The notes under the pieces were generated by a model. That model searched no databases. It was not told where the DNA came from and saw nothing but the letters and a program-made list of their open reading frames with translations. DNA of 64,000 nucleotides, taken from positions 141,537 to 205,536 of the forward strand of contig NZ_PDHM01000004.1 of assembly GCF_002573715.1 (NCBI RefSeq), written 5' to 3'. The position numbers were made by a program, and so were the translations under genes. This DNA comes from Paenibacillus sp. EZ-K15 (lineage in GTDB: Bacteria; Bacillota; Bacilli; Paenibacillales; Paenibacillaceae). Below are positions 8,854 to 18,705 of the stretch, piece after piece; the first letter of the stretch is position 1, and each line of letters starts with the position of its first letter.

Positions 8854-9096
8854 TTGTCTTATTCTTGGAATAAACCACTGGAAAATCTGCCGGAAGAGAT
8901 GACTGCGATCTGGTCTTGTACGAAGGAAGGGTGTAACGGTTGGATTCGAGATAGCTTCTCGTTCAAGGAAGTTCCCGTTTGTTCACAGTGCGCGTCGTCC
9001 ATGGTCAGCAGCAATAAAGTCTTGCCGATCCTTGTTTCGTCGGATCAGCAAATCAAGCTTTACCGTAAGAATCAGCGCAAGGACACCAAATCGTAA
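8854..9096 (+). CDS. ydjO: YdjO-like cold-inducible zinc-ribbon protein
   Basis: An 80-residue protein with two cysteine pairs, CTKEGC and CSQC, that can form a zinc ribbon (about residues 23-51). The pattern IWSCTKEGCNGWIRDSF followed by VPVCSQC matches the Bacillus YdjO family, often found close to cold shock genes, as here. Function is unknown. The start is TTG at 8854 because AAGGGGG lies seven bases upstream and no ATG or GTG is available in that position. It is charged at the C-terminus (KLYRKNQRKDTKS) and has no signal peptide. Confidence 0.8.
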   Translation: MSYSWNKPLENLPEEMTAIWSCTKEGCNGWIRDSFSFKEVPVCSQCASSMVSSNKVLPILVSSDQQIKLYRKNQRKDTKS

Positions 9097-9163
9097 GGGG
9101 CTGCTCTCACGGCTCCTTAACCATTTTGTTTTAGTCGTTGCGTTAAAGAAAGGTTGAGATCTC

Positions 9164-9391
9164 ATGCAGGTATTCGAAGATTGGAATTTAAAGGTGAAAA
9201 AAACGTTTAATGCAACCAGTAATGAAGAAGTATTAACCGTTTCTGAGGCAGGTCAATTGTTAGGTCTGTCCAAAGATCAAATGAAAAGATATGTCGATCA
9301 GAATAAGCTGACCAAAGTTCCGATCATGAGAAGCGTGCATCGATATCTTTTGTTGAAGAGTGAAATCGATCATATTGTGAAAAAACGATAA
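9164..9391 (+). CDS. Small excisionase-type helix-turn-helix protein
   Basis: A 75-residue protein. Residues 24-55 (LTVSEAGQLLGLSKDQMKRY, then VDQNKLTKVPI) fit the MerR/excisionase HTH_17 domain, in which a helix-turn-helix is followed by a short wing. A terminal KSEIDHIVKKR helix is typical of these proteins. It probably binds DNA as a small regulator. No integrase, att-site-like repeat or phage gene is nearby, so a role in excision is not supported. An AAAGAAAGG site lies upstream of the ATG, and a terminator follows at 9452. Confidence 0.65.
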   Translation: MQVFEDWNLKVKKTFNATSNEEVLTVSEAGQLLGLSKDQMKRYVDQNKLTKVPIMRSVHRYLLLKSEIDHIVKKR

Positions 9392-9451
9392 CTACGATCG
9401 ATTCATTTTTCGAGCCGATCACGAAACGGAAGCTATATATCACCAACTGAA

Positions 9452-9478
9452 GGAGCGATGTCCCATCGCTCCTTTTTT
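9452..9478 (+). terminator. Plus-strand terminator after the HTH gene
   Basis: GGAGCGATG at 9452-9460 pairs with CATCGCTCC at 9464-9472, followed by six T. Confidence 0.93.
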
Positions 9479-9506
9479 GGCGTTCGCCTTCTTTTAGTCT
9501 TTCCCC

Positions 9507-9540
9507 AAAAAAACCGCCCTCCATGTGACCGGGGGCGGTG
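9507..9540 (-). terminator. Minus-strand terminator after the GntR-type regulator
   Basis: Read on the minus strand, a GC-rich hairpin (CCGCCC near 9540 pairing with GGGCGG near 9514) is followed by a run of seven T (9513-9507). It ends the minus-strand transport operon and faces the plus-strand terminator at 9452. Confidence 0.85.
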
Positions 9541-9586
9541 TATGTGCATATCATTTTAGGGCCGCAGGAGTAAGGTTCATTCCACA

Positions 9587-11011
9587 TTATTTCTTACGCT
9601 GATGATGAATGAGATCTTCGATGCGGCTGCAAGCATCCTGAGGACTCTCCATATTCATCCACATAAGCTGCATCTCGTCTCTCAGCAGATTAACCTCGCT
9701 GCTGGATAAATTCAGTTCCAGCAGCGTTTTCGCATATGGCAGTATATCTTTAAAGATATTGTAGTCCTTCGGATGGATCTGCGGATTGAGCAGTGCGTCG
9801 TCTTCCGCGATTTCTCTCCGTGCGGGTATCGTGCATCCCAGCCTTTTGAGCAGCGTTTGTGCCTCTGCTCCCACCATATAATCGGTGAAGCTTTGCGCCA
9901 GCTTAAGCCGCTGGCTATTTTTGTTGATGGCCAGCCCTCCGCCAAGCAGCAGTGTCCCCTCGGATTTTTCCTTCGGAACAGGACGGACGTTCCAACGCAG
10001 CGTGCTTCCCCTAAATTCATTCATGAAATAGTACGTACTCAAGATCATAGCTACCCGTTCTTTTACGAATAGTGACTCTGCCAAGTACTCACTGCCATGG
10101 GAGTAGATCGGGGAAACCTTTTCTTTATACATTAAATCCAGGCAAAATTGCAAAGCCTCGATGGTGTTGGCATTATCTAGATTAAGCGTCTGATTGGATG
10201 ACGCCAAGCTCCCGTCATTCTGCAGCATGAACACCGGCCATCGATGGGGGGATGAGGAGAAGCAGAAGCCGTAATGCTCAATCCGGTCATCCTCGTCCAG
10301 ATCGGCCGTGAGTTTCTTCGCTGTTTGGACCAGCGCATCCCAGTTATGAATAGGATGGTCTCTGCCAATGCCTGCTTGGTCGAACAGACTCTCGTTGTAG
10401 CATATGACTACAGGCGAGAACAGGAATGGTGTGATGATGGGTTCACCTGCCAAGTGGAACAACTCGTAAATTTTCGGATAACTGTCCGTTTCAGGCTCCA
10501 ACTCAGGTGAAATATATGGCTCAATAAGATGAGCCTTCTCCAGGTCCAGCAATTGACGGAATTGACTGTCGGATACCATGAATACGTCCGGTCCTTCACC
10601 ATTCTCGATGAGTTGAACGAGGGTCTCCATATAGCCGGATTCCGGTATGATTGAAAGCTCAACGTCGGCAAAGGGCTGCGATGCTTGATATCGATTGACA
10701 ATCTCACGTACGATATCAATTTCGTATGAAGTCGAAAACCACGCCAGCTTGATCGTTTCTCTGACGGCAAGACCGTTAATCGGAGCGAGAACCCGGTTTC
10801 CTTTGCCGGATATTTTCTCAATGAGTCCTTCCTCGACAAGCTCTGCGAGTACTTTACGTATGGATACGCGACTAAGCTGATATTGTTCGCTCAACGTATT
10901 CTCAGGCAATATAAATTCATTAGGTTTAATACGCCCGCTTATTATTTCACCGCGGAGGTCATCCTTGAATTTTTGATACCGCTTCATGAAATCATCTTTT
11001 CTACGTAACAC
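9587..11011 (-). CDS. GntR-family regulator fused to an extracellular-type solute-binding domain
   Basis: A 474-residue protein without a signal peptide. Residues ~10-75 form a GntR winged helix (LRGEIISGRIKPNEFILPEN and LSEQYQLSRVSIRKVLAELV). The remaining ~390 residues read as a type II sugar-binding protein (AWFSTSYEIDIVREIVNRYQ; ENGEGPDVFMVSDSQF; VVICYNESLFDQAGI; WNVRPVPKEKSEGTLLLGGG). I infer a cytoplasmic one-component sensor that binds the operon's imported solute. The GTG start is preceded by AGGAG nine bases upstream; an ATG eight codons later lacks an equally good site. It is the last gene of the minus-strand cluster and also has a possible promoter of its own. Confidence 0.85.
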   Translation of the reverse strand: MLRRKDDFMKRYQKFKDDLRGEIISGRIKPNEFILPENTLSEQYQLSRVSIRKVLAELVEEGLIEKISGKGNRVLAPINGLAVRETIKLAWFSTSYEIDIVREIVNRYQASQPFADVELSIIPESGYMETLVQLIENGEGPDVFMVSDSQFRQLLDLEKAHLIEPYISPELEPETDSYPKIYELFHLAGEPIITPFLFSPVVICYNESLFDQAGIGRDHPIHNWDALVQTAKKLTADLDEDDRIEHYGFCFSSSPHRWPVFMLQNDGSLASSNQTLNLDNANTIEALQFCLDLMYKEKVSPIYSHGSEYLAESLFVKERVAMILSTYYFMNEFRGSTLRWNVRPVPKEKSEGTLLLGGGLAINKNSQRLKLAQSFTDYMVGAEAQTLLKRLGCTIPARREIAEDDALLNPQIHPKDYNIFKDILPYAKTLLELNLSSSEVNLLRDEMQLMWMNMESPQDACSRIEDLIHHQRKK

Positions 11012-11047
11012 AACAATCCGCTCCTATGACGTTATATCAGCTTCTTT

Positions 11048-11082
11048 CTATTATATACTAGCGTATTTCTATTTTATACTAG
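11048..11082 (-). promoter_or_regulatory. Paired operator-like repeats and -10 upstream of the GntR-type gene
   Basis: The sequences CTATTATATACTAG (11048-11061) and CTATTTTATACTAG (11069-11082) differ by one base and are offset by 21 bp, two helical turns. Read on the minus strand, a TATAAT (11055-11050) lies inside the proximal copy, so a bound regulator would cover the promoter. The distal copy overlaps the last codons of the upstream hydrolase gene. Autoregulation by the GntR-type protein is an inference. Confidence 0.5.
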
Positions 11083-12112
11083 ATTCCTCTTTCAACCAAC
11101 GATCCAGAAACTGATAGCTTATGCTGCGGATGGGGTCGGGGAAGTTATGCCCTTCATGACCCATCAAGGATGTATAATGCTCCTCACGGCCTAACCATTG
11201 GTATAAGCGATGAATATCCCGGGAGGCGAATGCCGCTGCCTGCCAATTAGGAAAGATGGCATCATTCTGGGTGAACCAATTGAAGAGCGGCCTCGGAGCC
11301 ATGAGGGCCATAATTTCATGGAATTCGAACGGAACGAATCCATCGTCCAGATCATCAGTCAGCTTCGGTATATGAGAGAACCACTCGCGCTGTCCCCAGC
11401 GATCGGGGGTAGGGTCCTGCATGAAAGGGCAGAACCCGCAGCTCGATACGACGGCTTTAACCCGATCATCTACTGCCGCAAGGAAGTAGGCGTTATAACC
11501 GCCCAGCGAATGGCCAATAGCACCGACCCGATCGGCGTTCACATAAGGGAGGGATTGCAACAAAGAGATGCCCTGTTGATGATCGTGAATCATTTTGCCG
11601 ACAGCGGTAGACAATGGGTAGGCTGAATAAAATGGGGCTGTCTGAAAAGGTTCCGTGCCCTCATAAATCCGCTCGCCTGCCGTGATTGTATCCGGGGCAA
11701 GCACGACATATCCCCTGGCGACGAGCTCCAGCGCATACCTGCGGCCCGCTCTGCCTGCTTTGGTCGCGATGTCATCCTTTCCATGCGGGTCTGTTGGATG
11801 TAACGCCAACATGGCGGGGTAAGGAATTTCGCCAACCGCAGGGGCTAATGGCTGATCTGGAATGAGCAAGTAAGCCGTTACCTCATCTCCGTAGCCAGTA
11901 GCATAGGTCAGATGGATCCGGGTATGATCTTGCTCATGCTCTTCCGAGAGAATGACATAACGGGGAGGGATTGGAGCAGGCATCCATCCGATATAACGCT
12001 GCCATACAGCTGCGATTCGATCCCTTTTCATTTCCCAATCCCGATGATCTGCAATGTCATTCAGCAATCCGGGGAAGGATTCCTCAGTTAACCGCGATAA
12101 CGGATAAGTCAT
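11069..12112 (-). CDS. Alpha/beta hydrolase, esterase-like
   Basis: A 347-residue cytoplasmic protein with an alpha/beta-hydrolase core. The nucleophile elbow GHSLGG places Ser202; Asp284 in FTQNDAIFPN and His322 in GHEGHNFPDP complete a plausible triad. LALHPTDPHGKDDIATKAGR is like the oxyanion region of acetyl-xylan-esterase or dienelactone-hydrolase relatives. It lies seven bases after the beta-propeller gene in the same minus-strand operon. A role in removing an acyl group from the imported substrate is inferred from context. Confidence 0.85.
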   Translation of the reverse strand: MTYPLSRLTEESFPGLLNDIADHRDWEMKRDRIAAVWQRYIGWMPAPIPPRYVILSEEHEQDHTRIHLTYATGYGDEVTAYLLIPDQPLAPAVGEIPYPAMLALHPTDPHGKDDIATKAGRAGRRYALELVARGYVVLAPDTITAGERIYEGTEPFQTAPFYSAYPLSTAVGKMIHDHQQGISLLQSLPYVNADRVGAIGHSLGGYNAYFLAAVDDRVKAVVSSCGFCPFMQDPTPDRWGQREWFSHIPKLTDDLDDGFVPFEFHEIMALMAPRPLFNWFTQNDAIFPNWQAAAFASRDIHRLYQWLGREEHYTSLMGHEGHNFPDPIRSISYQFLDRWLKEESSIK

Positions 12113-12119
12113 TCAACGT

Positions 12120-13970
12120 TCACCTCTTCGATAGGGAGTAGCTCCACAGATGCGTGGAGATTGCGAAAAACAACGTATGATCACGCTTGACGAAGCCGGA
12201 AGTAATCGGATGCGGCGGGGTGGCGATCCGCTCAGGCTTCAGACTCTCAAGCGGGATGCGGAATAGGGCTTCGCTGAGCACACCGTAGATGCATTCATCC
12301 GTTTCATCGAGCTGCCAGCCTTGTCGCACGATCGTCCCCCATTGCGAGAGACTTTCCTGGTAGAGGAACGATTCGGTCAAGGGATCCCAGACGACGTATT
12401 CCGAGTCGGATGTAAGAGCATGGATCCAGTCTCTTGAATCTACAAGGAGCAAGGAATATTCGCGAATATCCGCCCGCGGCTGCCAGCGGTTCAGCAGTGT
12501 ACGCGTCCGCCAGTCCATCCTGTAAAGACAAGCCGCCTTTCCTACCGGATCGGCGCCTCCAGGAGTTTCAATGCTCGTTCCTCCCACAAGATGCCCTTTT
12601 TTTGTCTCGGCCAGGGCAATCGTACTCTGATTCGGGATAAGCTCGGTATGAGGAATGAGCGTATCCTCACCTGAAGGGAGATGATAGATGCATAAGCCCC
12701 CACCTACCATGCCATAGCCGGGAAATCCCCCGTAAGCGATATGTTCGCCCCCGCTGAGCGCGACAGCGCATCTTGGCCGGTGAATGTTGATATGCTCGGT
12801 CACGCAGACTGGATTACGCTGCTCTCCGGCCGCTTCCTCTACTTGAATCGGCTTTGAAACATCGTAGAGATGAAGCCTTCCACCCGGATATGCGGCTCCG
12901 GCAATCAGACTGCCCTGAGCAGCATAGGCAGCCAGGTTGCCGCCGGCCCCGTTCTCGATTATATGAGGGCCCCAATTATGTAATCTTGCATGCTCAGGCT
13001 CATAGGTGTAAAAGTGCAAGGGGTGGTTTGACGTCCCGTAGATGTTCTTGTCTGGCCCCAGGAAGAGAGGAGAGAGCGATGCGCCTTCCGAGGTATATTG
13101 CAGATGAATGCTCCTCGTCTGCCCAGTCAGGCGATGTTTTAGAATCAGCTGCCGCTCTGACAGGCTATGCCGGATCACCTCCCAGTCCCCTGGAAGCTGT
13201 CGATGCAGCTTCTCGAAGCTTTTTCCCGTATACCTTGATACAGGAACCTGTTCATCGGCAATCTTCTCGAGTATAGCTCCACGCTCAAGGCGAACCCATT
13301 GCTTGCCAATCTGCGCATAAGCCAGGTATGCCTGATCGTGCCCTTCGGAATGGGCGGCATGCGGCTCCCCGTATCCTTGTCTGACCAGGCCAATTCCAAT
13401 CGTTCGCAGATCACCCCCGAGCAGGGAATGAGACGTTCCGCTATTTGCGTCATAAGCGATGATGTTTTTCCTGGATGTTCCCGTACCGATATAAACCCAA
13501 CCATAGCTGTCAACCGCCATATGGGAAGGGTATTTTTGTTCCGTATCCACGGACCCCAGTGGGGCGAAATCGCGTTCAGCCGGACGATAACGGTACAAAC
13601 GGCATTGTGGATACGAGGCCATATAGATATGGCCCTGTTCATCCTCTGCATAACTAAACCCGCATAGTTCATCTTTGGCTCCGGCCTTTAGGACATCGAC
13701 AAAGTCAAGGCGAAACGGATTGAAGGCGTAGAACATGCTGCCGGCTCCCATGTAAAACATGCCGGTTCTGCTGCTGAACGTATCGTAGGGATACTCGGCG
13801 TCATCATTCGGGAAGTTCACTTGGCGGCAATCCCCGGTTATCGGGTCAACGACGATCAAGAAACCTTTGGCTGCAATAACCACCCGGCTATCGCCCGAGC
13901 GGTTGGTGCAGACGGCCGCGGTTCTGGATTCGACGGCATCGACCGGTATGCCTAAATCAGAAAAGCTCAT
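12120..13970 (-). CDS. Beta-propeller-like protein of unknown function
   Basis: A 616-residue protein, start chosen at the ATG at 13970 because GGAGGT lies seven bases upstream; a longer frame to 14033 would run into the aminotransferase gene. It consists of repeated short strands with blade-like patterns such as GHIYMASYPQCRLYRYRP, GWVYIGTGTSRKNIIAYD and KNIYGTSNHPLHFYTYEP, about every 45-60 residues, as in six- to eight-bladed YVTN/WD-like propellers. There is no signal peptide. It may be a lyase, a lactonase or a binding scaffold; the reaction cannot be read from sequence. It sits between the aminotransferase and hydrolase genes. Confidence 0.7.
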   Translation of the reverse strand: MSFSDLGIPVDAVESRTAAVCTNRSGDSRVVIAAKGFLIVVDPITGDCRQVNFPNDDAEYPYDTFSSRTGMFYMGAGSMFYAFNPFRLDFVDVLKAGAKDELCGFSYAEDEQGHIYMASYPQCRLYRYRPAERDFAPLGSVDTEQKYPSHMAVDSYGWVYIGTGTSRKNIIAYDANSGTSHSLLGGDLRTIGIGLVRQGYGEPHAAHSEGHDQAYLAYAQIGKQWVRLERGAILEKIADEQVPVSRYTGKSFEKLHRQLPGDWEVIRHSLSERQLILKHRLTGQTRSIHLQYTSEGASLSPLFLGPDKNIYGTSNHPLHFYTYEPEHARLHNWGPHIIENGAGGNLAAYAAQGSLIAGAAYPGGRLHLYDVSKPIQVEEAAGEQRNPVCVTEHINIHRPRCAVALSGGEHIAYGGFPGYGMVGGGLCIYHLPSGEDTLIPHTELIPNQSTIALAETKKGHLVGGTSIETPGGADPVGKAACLYRMDWRTRTLLNRWQPRADIREYSLLLVDSRDWIHALTSDSEYVVWDPLTESFLYQESLSQWGTIVRQGWQLDETDECIYGVLSEALFRIPLESLKPERIATPPHPITSGFVKRDHTLFFAISTHLWSYSLSKR

Positions 13971-13992
13971 TCTGGTTACCTCCAGTGCCCAT

Positions 13993-15231
13993 TTACTTCT
14001 CATAATATAGAGCAATTTTGCGAATGGCCGCAATCATGTCCTGGACGTCCTGGTTCGTATAAAACTCGCTCAGCGGCACTTGCACGGCCGTCTCTAAAAT
14101 CGCTTCCGCATGGGGGCAATCGCCCCGTGCATAGTGTACATCCGAAAGTTCAAAGGGAAATGTACTGCCCGGATAAGCCTGCTTCTGCTGGAACAGCGGT
14201 TGCATATAAAGGACATCCGGTATATACCCCATCCTGTTGGTGATGCCTTCCGCGCTTAGCGCTGCACAGAATTCCTCGCGGCTGCAAGTCAGATACTCCA
14301 AAACGAGGCGGAACATATAGAACCAATAGGTACAAGTACTCGCTTCGGGTATTTTCATTACAGATATAGATGGCAAGTCTTGAAGTTCAGCATTCAGCGT
14401 CATGCCGATTTCGGTTCTTCGGTCGCATATCCATTCCAGCTTCCGGAGTTGGGCAATACCTACGGCTCCCTGCAGCTCGGTCATGCGATAATTCGGTGCG
14501 AGGCTCTCCGGCACCCGGCCCACATCGGTCCCTATCCGCCGGTAGTTTTTATCCGAGAAGGCGTGCGTCCGATGGTAATCCTCTTCAAGGCCGGAATTTA
14601 CGGTTACGATACCGCCGTCCCCGGTTGAGATATGCTTGAAATCGTTTGTGCTGAAGCATCCGTAATCGCCGATGGTGCCAACCAGCTTGCCTTTATATTT
14701 GGTGAGGTAGGCTTGCGCGCAATCTTCGATAACCTTCAATTTATATTTGTTGGCGATCTCCATGATGGGGTCCATATCGCAGGGGTTGCCCGCCAAATGA
14801 ACGACCAGGATCGCTTTGGTTCTTGATGTTATGCGTGATTCAATGGAAGCCGGGTCAAGATTGTACGTGTGCGGATCCAAATCGGCAAATACAGGAATCG
14901 CGTTCTGATATAAAATGCCGATGACGGTGCCTTGATCCGTAATGGGACTAGTGATAACTTCATCCCCTACCGTGATACCGGCGGCGCCAAGCGCTACATG
15001 CAGTGCGGCTGTTCCCGAAGAAGTGGCCACACTGTAAGGGACATGGTACATATGGTTGAAATCGGATAGGAATGTTTTTACTTTTTGGCCGAAGTGATAG
15101 AACAGCGTATTTTGCTCCAAGGCCTCGAGCAATTCCTTAGCCTCATCCAAGCCAAATCGTTTGCCTGTGCCAAAAGATGTCGTTTTGGTTTGATCCCCGC
15201 CGTGTATGGCGAGCTTAACCCTATGATTCAT
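13993..15231 (-). CDS. DegT/DnrJ/EryC1-family aminotransferase
   Basis: A 412-residue PLP enzyme. SSGTAALH at residues 71-78 binds the cofactor phosphate, Asp170 in VIEDCAQAY contacts the pyridine nitrogen, and Lys199 in FSTNDFKHISTGDGG is the Schiff-base lysine. The family aminates keto-sugars or cyclitols and includes the AHBA synthase group. It is unusual to find it inside an uptake operon. It may remove or add the amino group of an imported amino-sugar or aminocyclitol (inference). The neighbours are a deacetylase-like gene 21 bases upstream and the beta-propeller gene 22 bases downstream. All key residues seem present. Confidence 0.9.
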   Translation of the reverse strand: MNHRVKLAIHGGDQTKTTSFGTGKRFGLDEAKELLEALEQNTLFYHFGQKVKTFLSDFNHMYHVPYSVATSSGTAALHVALGAAGITVGDEVITSPITDQGTVIGILYQNAIPVFADLDPHTYNLDPASIESRITSRTKAILVVHLAGNPCDMDPIMEIANKYKLKVIEDCAQAYLTKYKGKLVGTIGDYGCFSTNDFKHISTGDGGIVTVNSGLEEDYHRTHAFSDKNYRRIGTDVGRVPESLAPNYRMTELQGAVGIAQLRKLEWICDRRTEIGMTLNAELQDLPSISVMKIPEASTCTYWFYMFRLVLEYLTCSREEFCAALSAEGITNRMGYIPDVLYMQPLFQQKQAYPGSTFPFELSDVHYARGDCPHAEAILETAVQVPLSEFYTNQDVQDMIAAIRKIALYYEK

Positions 15232-15252
15232 AATGGATTCACCCCTCCAGTA

Positions 15253-16944
15253 TCATGCCAATATCGTTTTTTTGCACGGAATGCCATATTTGAGATGCAC
15301 TTCTTCGGAGTCAGTCGACTCGTCACGGAGTAGGGGGGTCCAGACTACGGCCTCTTTGGCCTGCCCCGGGTTGATCACGACGGGCACTCCATTTGGATCT
15401 ATGCCCTCTATCCGGATCTGACGTCTCGCACGTACCCACTCATTGATTTGGCTCCCGGTCCAAAACTCAAAGCCGGCGCTTCTCGCCTCTTGAATGACGG
15501 CAGCGATTGCTTCCCGGACATGAGGTTGTTGCAGGATATGGGTCTGGTGGAACAGGAAATGTGCCACCCCGCCTACCCGCCGGACTCTTTCCAAAAACGG
15601 TCCGATAACGCTGCTATCCGCAAGGGCATGATGGTTTAGATCTTGTGTCAGAAAACCAATTTCCAGTACCGGATAGATACGGTTGTGTTGATCGGACCAA
15701 GCGATTGGAAAGTACGGATGGCAGGTTCCGAAAACAAAGCCGATATTCCCCTTTTTGCTCGGGCCCCGGGATTGATCAGATGCGATATCATATTTCTCGC
15801 ACCAGTCGAACAGTTCTCCCCAACCCTCAAAGCGGGTGTAATGATTCTTGTTGGAGATAGCACGGGCCGACCCGGTAGCGGATTTGAACCAGTTGAGCTG
15901 CCTCACGAATTCATCCTCCGACCAGTAACCTCCATCCAGCTCGAGTGCATTATAATGAAGCGCAAGCTCGTGGCCCGCCGCTTTTATTTGATTATAGAGG
16001 TGGGGGGAATACCCCGGCTCAATCATGCACCAAGTGCTTTGTACATGATGTTCCCGCAAGACCTGCAAGGTAACTTCTGCCGCTTCATCGATGTTCAGAT
16101 CGCTATCATGCGAGATCATGGCTACTTGCTGGATACCGTTCGGCCAATAATCAACAAAAGGAAGCGAGAGCCCTTGCTGGGCTGTAACCTGTAATAGATG
16201 ACCGGCGAGGGCTTCCCTCCAGAGGTCGGCGTAAGGATGAGCGAAATAATCCATTCCGGTCCCTGTTTGGGATCGGTCATATTCCCAATCCTGCTGAATG
16301 TCGTCATCGGCCTTCAATATCCAATCATCGACCGAAGCGGTACCGTCAGGAGCGGGCAGGCCGTCGGTTACGACGGGCTCTTTACCTTGTTGAAGTCTGA
16401 CGATTGTGGCTGGTATATCGACCGACCAACGCTCCAATCTGCCTTGCCCTATCTGGAAGCTGTACAGCAGCGTCCCGCAGTTTATACCTTCCGGGCTGTT
16501 CTGTCGAAGCATGCCGCGCTGGATGCAGCGGAATTCAGGAGCGGTATCTTCCGGTTCCCAGGGACGCGCGTTGAAGGAGCGGATGGGTACATCGTCATAC
16601 CATTCGGATGGGAAGTCGGCATAGCTGACGGCTACCTCTCTTGATTGCCGGAAGCCCAGTCTGGGAGCCAATGGGCCGAGACCGGAGTAAGAGATGACAA
16701 TGCCGCCTTTCATCATGAATGACCATAACGATTCCATATCTTCTTGCCGGTCGCTCGGCAGGGCTGCGATGACGATATCCATGGTGTCCGGATGGATTTG
16801 CTCCGCTTGCTCCAATCGCTGATACGTGAATCCTGCATGGTCTAAAATTTCAAATATATAATGCTGAAAAACATTGACGCCATAACGGTGTCTACGCTTC
16901 ACGGACTCTTGATCCAGCCATACTCCAATTCGGGCTATTCGCAT
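15253..16944 (-). CDS. Polysaccharide-deacetylase-like protein with ThuA-like N-terminus
   Basis: A 563-residue protein. The first ~110 residues ([47 protein letters not shown]) resemble a glutamine-amidotransferase/ThuA-like fold. From about residue 260, [12 protein letters not shown] and [17 protein letters not shown] are like the metal-binding His/Asp segments of NodB-type deacetylases, ending with [10 protein letters not shown]. The ATG at 16944 was preferred because AAAGG lies 11 bases upstream; the GTG at 16953 lies too close to it. No signal peptide is seen. It likely acts in the cytoplasm on the imported compound, but the substrate is unknown. Confidence 0.7.
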   Translation of the reverse strand: MRIARIGVWLDQESVKRRHRYGVNVFQHYIFEILDHAGFTYQRLEQAEQIHPDTMDIVIAALPSDRQEDMESLWSFMMKGGIVISYSGLGPLAPRLGFRQSREVAVSYADFPSEWYDDVPIRSFNARPWEPEDTAPEFRCIQRGMLRQNSPEGINCGTLLYSFQIGQGRLERWSVDIPATIVRLQQGKEPVVTDGLPAPDGTASVDDWILKADDDIQQDWEYDRSQTGTGMDYFAHPYADLWREALAGHLLQVTAQQGLSLPFVDYWPNGIQQVAMISHDSDLNIDEAAEVTLQVLREHHVQSTWCMIEPGYSPHLYNQIKAAGHELALHYNALELDGGYWSEDEFVRQLNWFKSATGSARAISNKNHYTRFEGWGELFDWCEKYDIASDQSRGPSKKGNIGFVFGTCHPYFPIAWSDQHNRIYPVLEIGFLTQDLNHHALADSSVIGPFLERVRRVGGVAHFLFHQTHILQQPHVREAIAAVIQEARSAGFEFWTGSQINEWVRARRQIRIEGIDPNGVPVVINPGQAKEAVVWTPLLRDESTDSEEVHLKYGIPCKKTILA

Positions 16945-16972
16945 CGTTGTCACAACCTTTATAAGATGATGA

Positions 16973-17006
16973 AAAAAAGATGTTGGGCCTTCGTGAAGCC
17001 CAACAT
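16973..17006 (-). terminator. Intra-operon terminator/attenuator after the solute-binding protein gene
   Basis: On the minus strand ATGTTGGGC (17006-16998) pairs with GCCCAACAT (16988-16980) and is followed by CTTTTTTTC. It lies between the solute-binding protein gene and the catabolic-type genes, so it probably lowers expression of the downstream genes rather than ending the operon. Confidence 0.85.
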
Positions 17007-17026
17007 GGTATCGTTTACGAATAGGG

Positions 17027-18628
17027 TTACTTCCACAGCCGATCGGTATAACCGCGCGCTTTAATTTCTACGTTATACTCCTCGATAATCTTCGATCCGC
17101 CGCGGCTCAAGTATTCCTGGACCATGGCATCCCAGTCCGAAACCGGACGATTCCCGGTAATCATTTTGGTCTGTTCATTCATAAGCAGCTGCGTTAATTC
17201 AGCGCCTACCTCGGTTTCCTTCGCTGAGATGATGCCAACATGTGGCGGATAGTAGAGCTTATACTGCTTGTTAATATCGACAAGCTGCTGGGTGGCTTCA
17301 ATCAGTTTAGGATCTGAATAAGCCAGAGGGAACTCCGCATCGTCATCAGGACCAATCCAAGCCGTACTATCAATGAAATACAGGAATGGCTCCGTGCCGC
17401 TGGCCGGCTCTGTAAGAGGAACCCGCACGTTATTCTCATCCAGTTTATAGCCGACGCCTTCATTGCCGTAGAACCAGTCGAAATCCTCGTTATCTGGCGT
17501 CACCTTCGATGCCTGGTAGTATTGGCGGGAGAAGCCGTGGATCTCCAGCATCTTACGCACCTTGTCGGGTTGGTCAGCCAGTTTAGCGTTTAGCGTCAGG
17601 AATCTGGCAAAGCCATTACCGGCAGTAAATCCTTTCGATCCATCAGGCGCGGCGAATGGTTCCAACACGACGAATTCGGCAGCAGGATCAATAGCAAGCA
17701 ATGCCTCCATGTAGTCTTGGGACATGCCGCGAGGGGCGATTAGAAAGACGCCTGCCTTGCCGGAATAGAATTCATTGTTCGTGTCTGCCCAGTTCACCAC
17801 GGAGAAGTCAGGGGTAATTGCTTTTTCCTTATATAGGTCGTGGAAGAACTGAATCAGTTCTTTTCTGCCCTCGGAGATCAGGCCTGGAATATAGTTTCCT
17901 TCCGCATTCTGGTGATACCAGGTATCATGCTGCCAATAAGGCCCCATGGCAAAGGTCGGGTTAATATCTTGGCCGATGGCAAGACCATACGTATCCTGCT
18001 TGTTATTTTGGTTAGGATCATTCTTCGTGAAGGCAATGGCGACGTTCTTCAGCTCCTCGTAACTCGTAGGCACAGGGAGTCCCAAGTTGTCGAGCCAATC
18101 CTTGCGCACCATGAACGATTGGGATTCCACCGGAGACCAGGTCGGAATGCCGTAGATTTTGCCGTCAATGGTGAAAGGAAGCCATAACTCCTCGGGTATT
18201 GCCTTCAAATAATCAAATTCTTCGATGTAGTCGTTAAGTGGAAGGAAGGCGTTTTGGCCTGCCCAGCGATTGAACAAGTCCATATTGGTGGAACGGAAGC
18301 TGATTTGATCAGGCATGTTCCCGCCGGCAACCATCGCTGTTATTTTTTCGACAAAGTTGTCATTCGGTATTTTTTCGGCAAAATAATCCACATTGAACTT
18401 CTCGTTCAGCATTTGCTGGCCGCGTCCGTCTTTCGGCGGCGGATTCCCGAATATATAGGTCGCTCCCGTAATTTTGTAGGTTTCTTCCGATTTCCCCGTT
18501 CCAGATGGTTGATTGGTGCTCCCGTCGACACCTGGGGTAGGCGTTGCCGTTCCATTATTGTTTGAACAAGCTGCTGTGAATACAAGAATCAATACCACAA
18601 ATAGCATCATTGATTTGCTGACATTCAT
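17027..18628 (-). CDS. Sugar ABC transporter solute-binding lipoprotein (LplA-like)
   Basis: A 533-residue lipoprotein. The start is the ATG at 18628 because GGAGGGG lies nine bases upstream; an ATG at 18646 overlaps that site. The signal ends in VFTAAC, making Cys21 the lipidated residue, followed by a Ser/Asn/Gly/Thr linker. The mature part is a type II solute-binding domain ([37 protein letters not shown]), with length and style of LplA. It should bind an oligosaccharide or glycoside outside the membrane and deliver it to the two permeases encoded upstream. A terminator-like hairpin follows the gene. Confidence 0.93.
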   Translation of the reverse strand: MNVSKSMMLFVVLILVFTAACSNNNGTATPTPGVDGSTNQPSGTGKSEETYKITGATYIFGNPPPKDGRGQQMLNEKFNVDYFAEKIPNDNFVEKITAMVAGGNMPDQISFRSTNMDLFNRWAGQNAFLPLNDYIEEFDYLKAIPEELWLPFTIDGKIYGIPTWSPVESQSFMVRKDWLDNLGLPVPTSYEELKNVAIAFTKNDPNQNNKQDTYGLAIGQDINPTFAMGPYWQHDTWYHQNAEGNYIPGLISEGRKELIQFFHDLYKEKAITPDFSVVNWADTNNEFYSGKAGVFLIAPRGMSQDYMEALLAIDPAAEFVVLEPFAAPDGSKGFTAGNGFARFLTLNAKLADQPDKVRKMLEIHGFSRQYYQASKVTPDNEDFDWFYGNEGVGYKLDENNVRVPLTEPASGTEPFLYFIDSTAWIGPDDDAEFPLAYSDPKLIEATQQLVDINKQYKLYYPPHVGIISAKETEVGAELTQLLMNEQTKMITGNRPVSDWDAMVQEYLSRGGSKIIEEYNVEIKARGYTDRLWK

Positions 18629-18705
18629 TGAGCTGATCCCCTCCATTATGAATTGCCAATCACATAGCCAATCACATAGCCAATCTAACCGGGCGCTTCC
18701 GGCTA

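Noticed and set aside
9164..9391. Excisionase of a mobile element
   Set aside because: No integrase, att-like repeats or phage genes nearby; the HTH fold alone does not show excision.
13971..14033. Longer N-terminus for the beta-propeller protein
   Set aside because: It would overlap the aminotransferase gene end, and GGAGGT points to the ATG at 13970.
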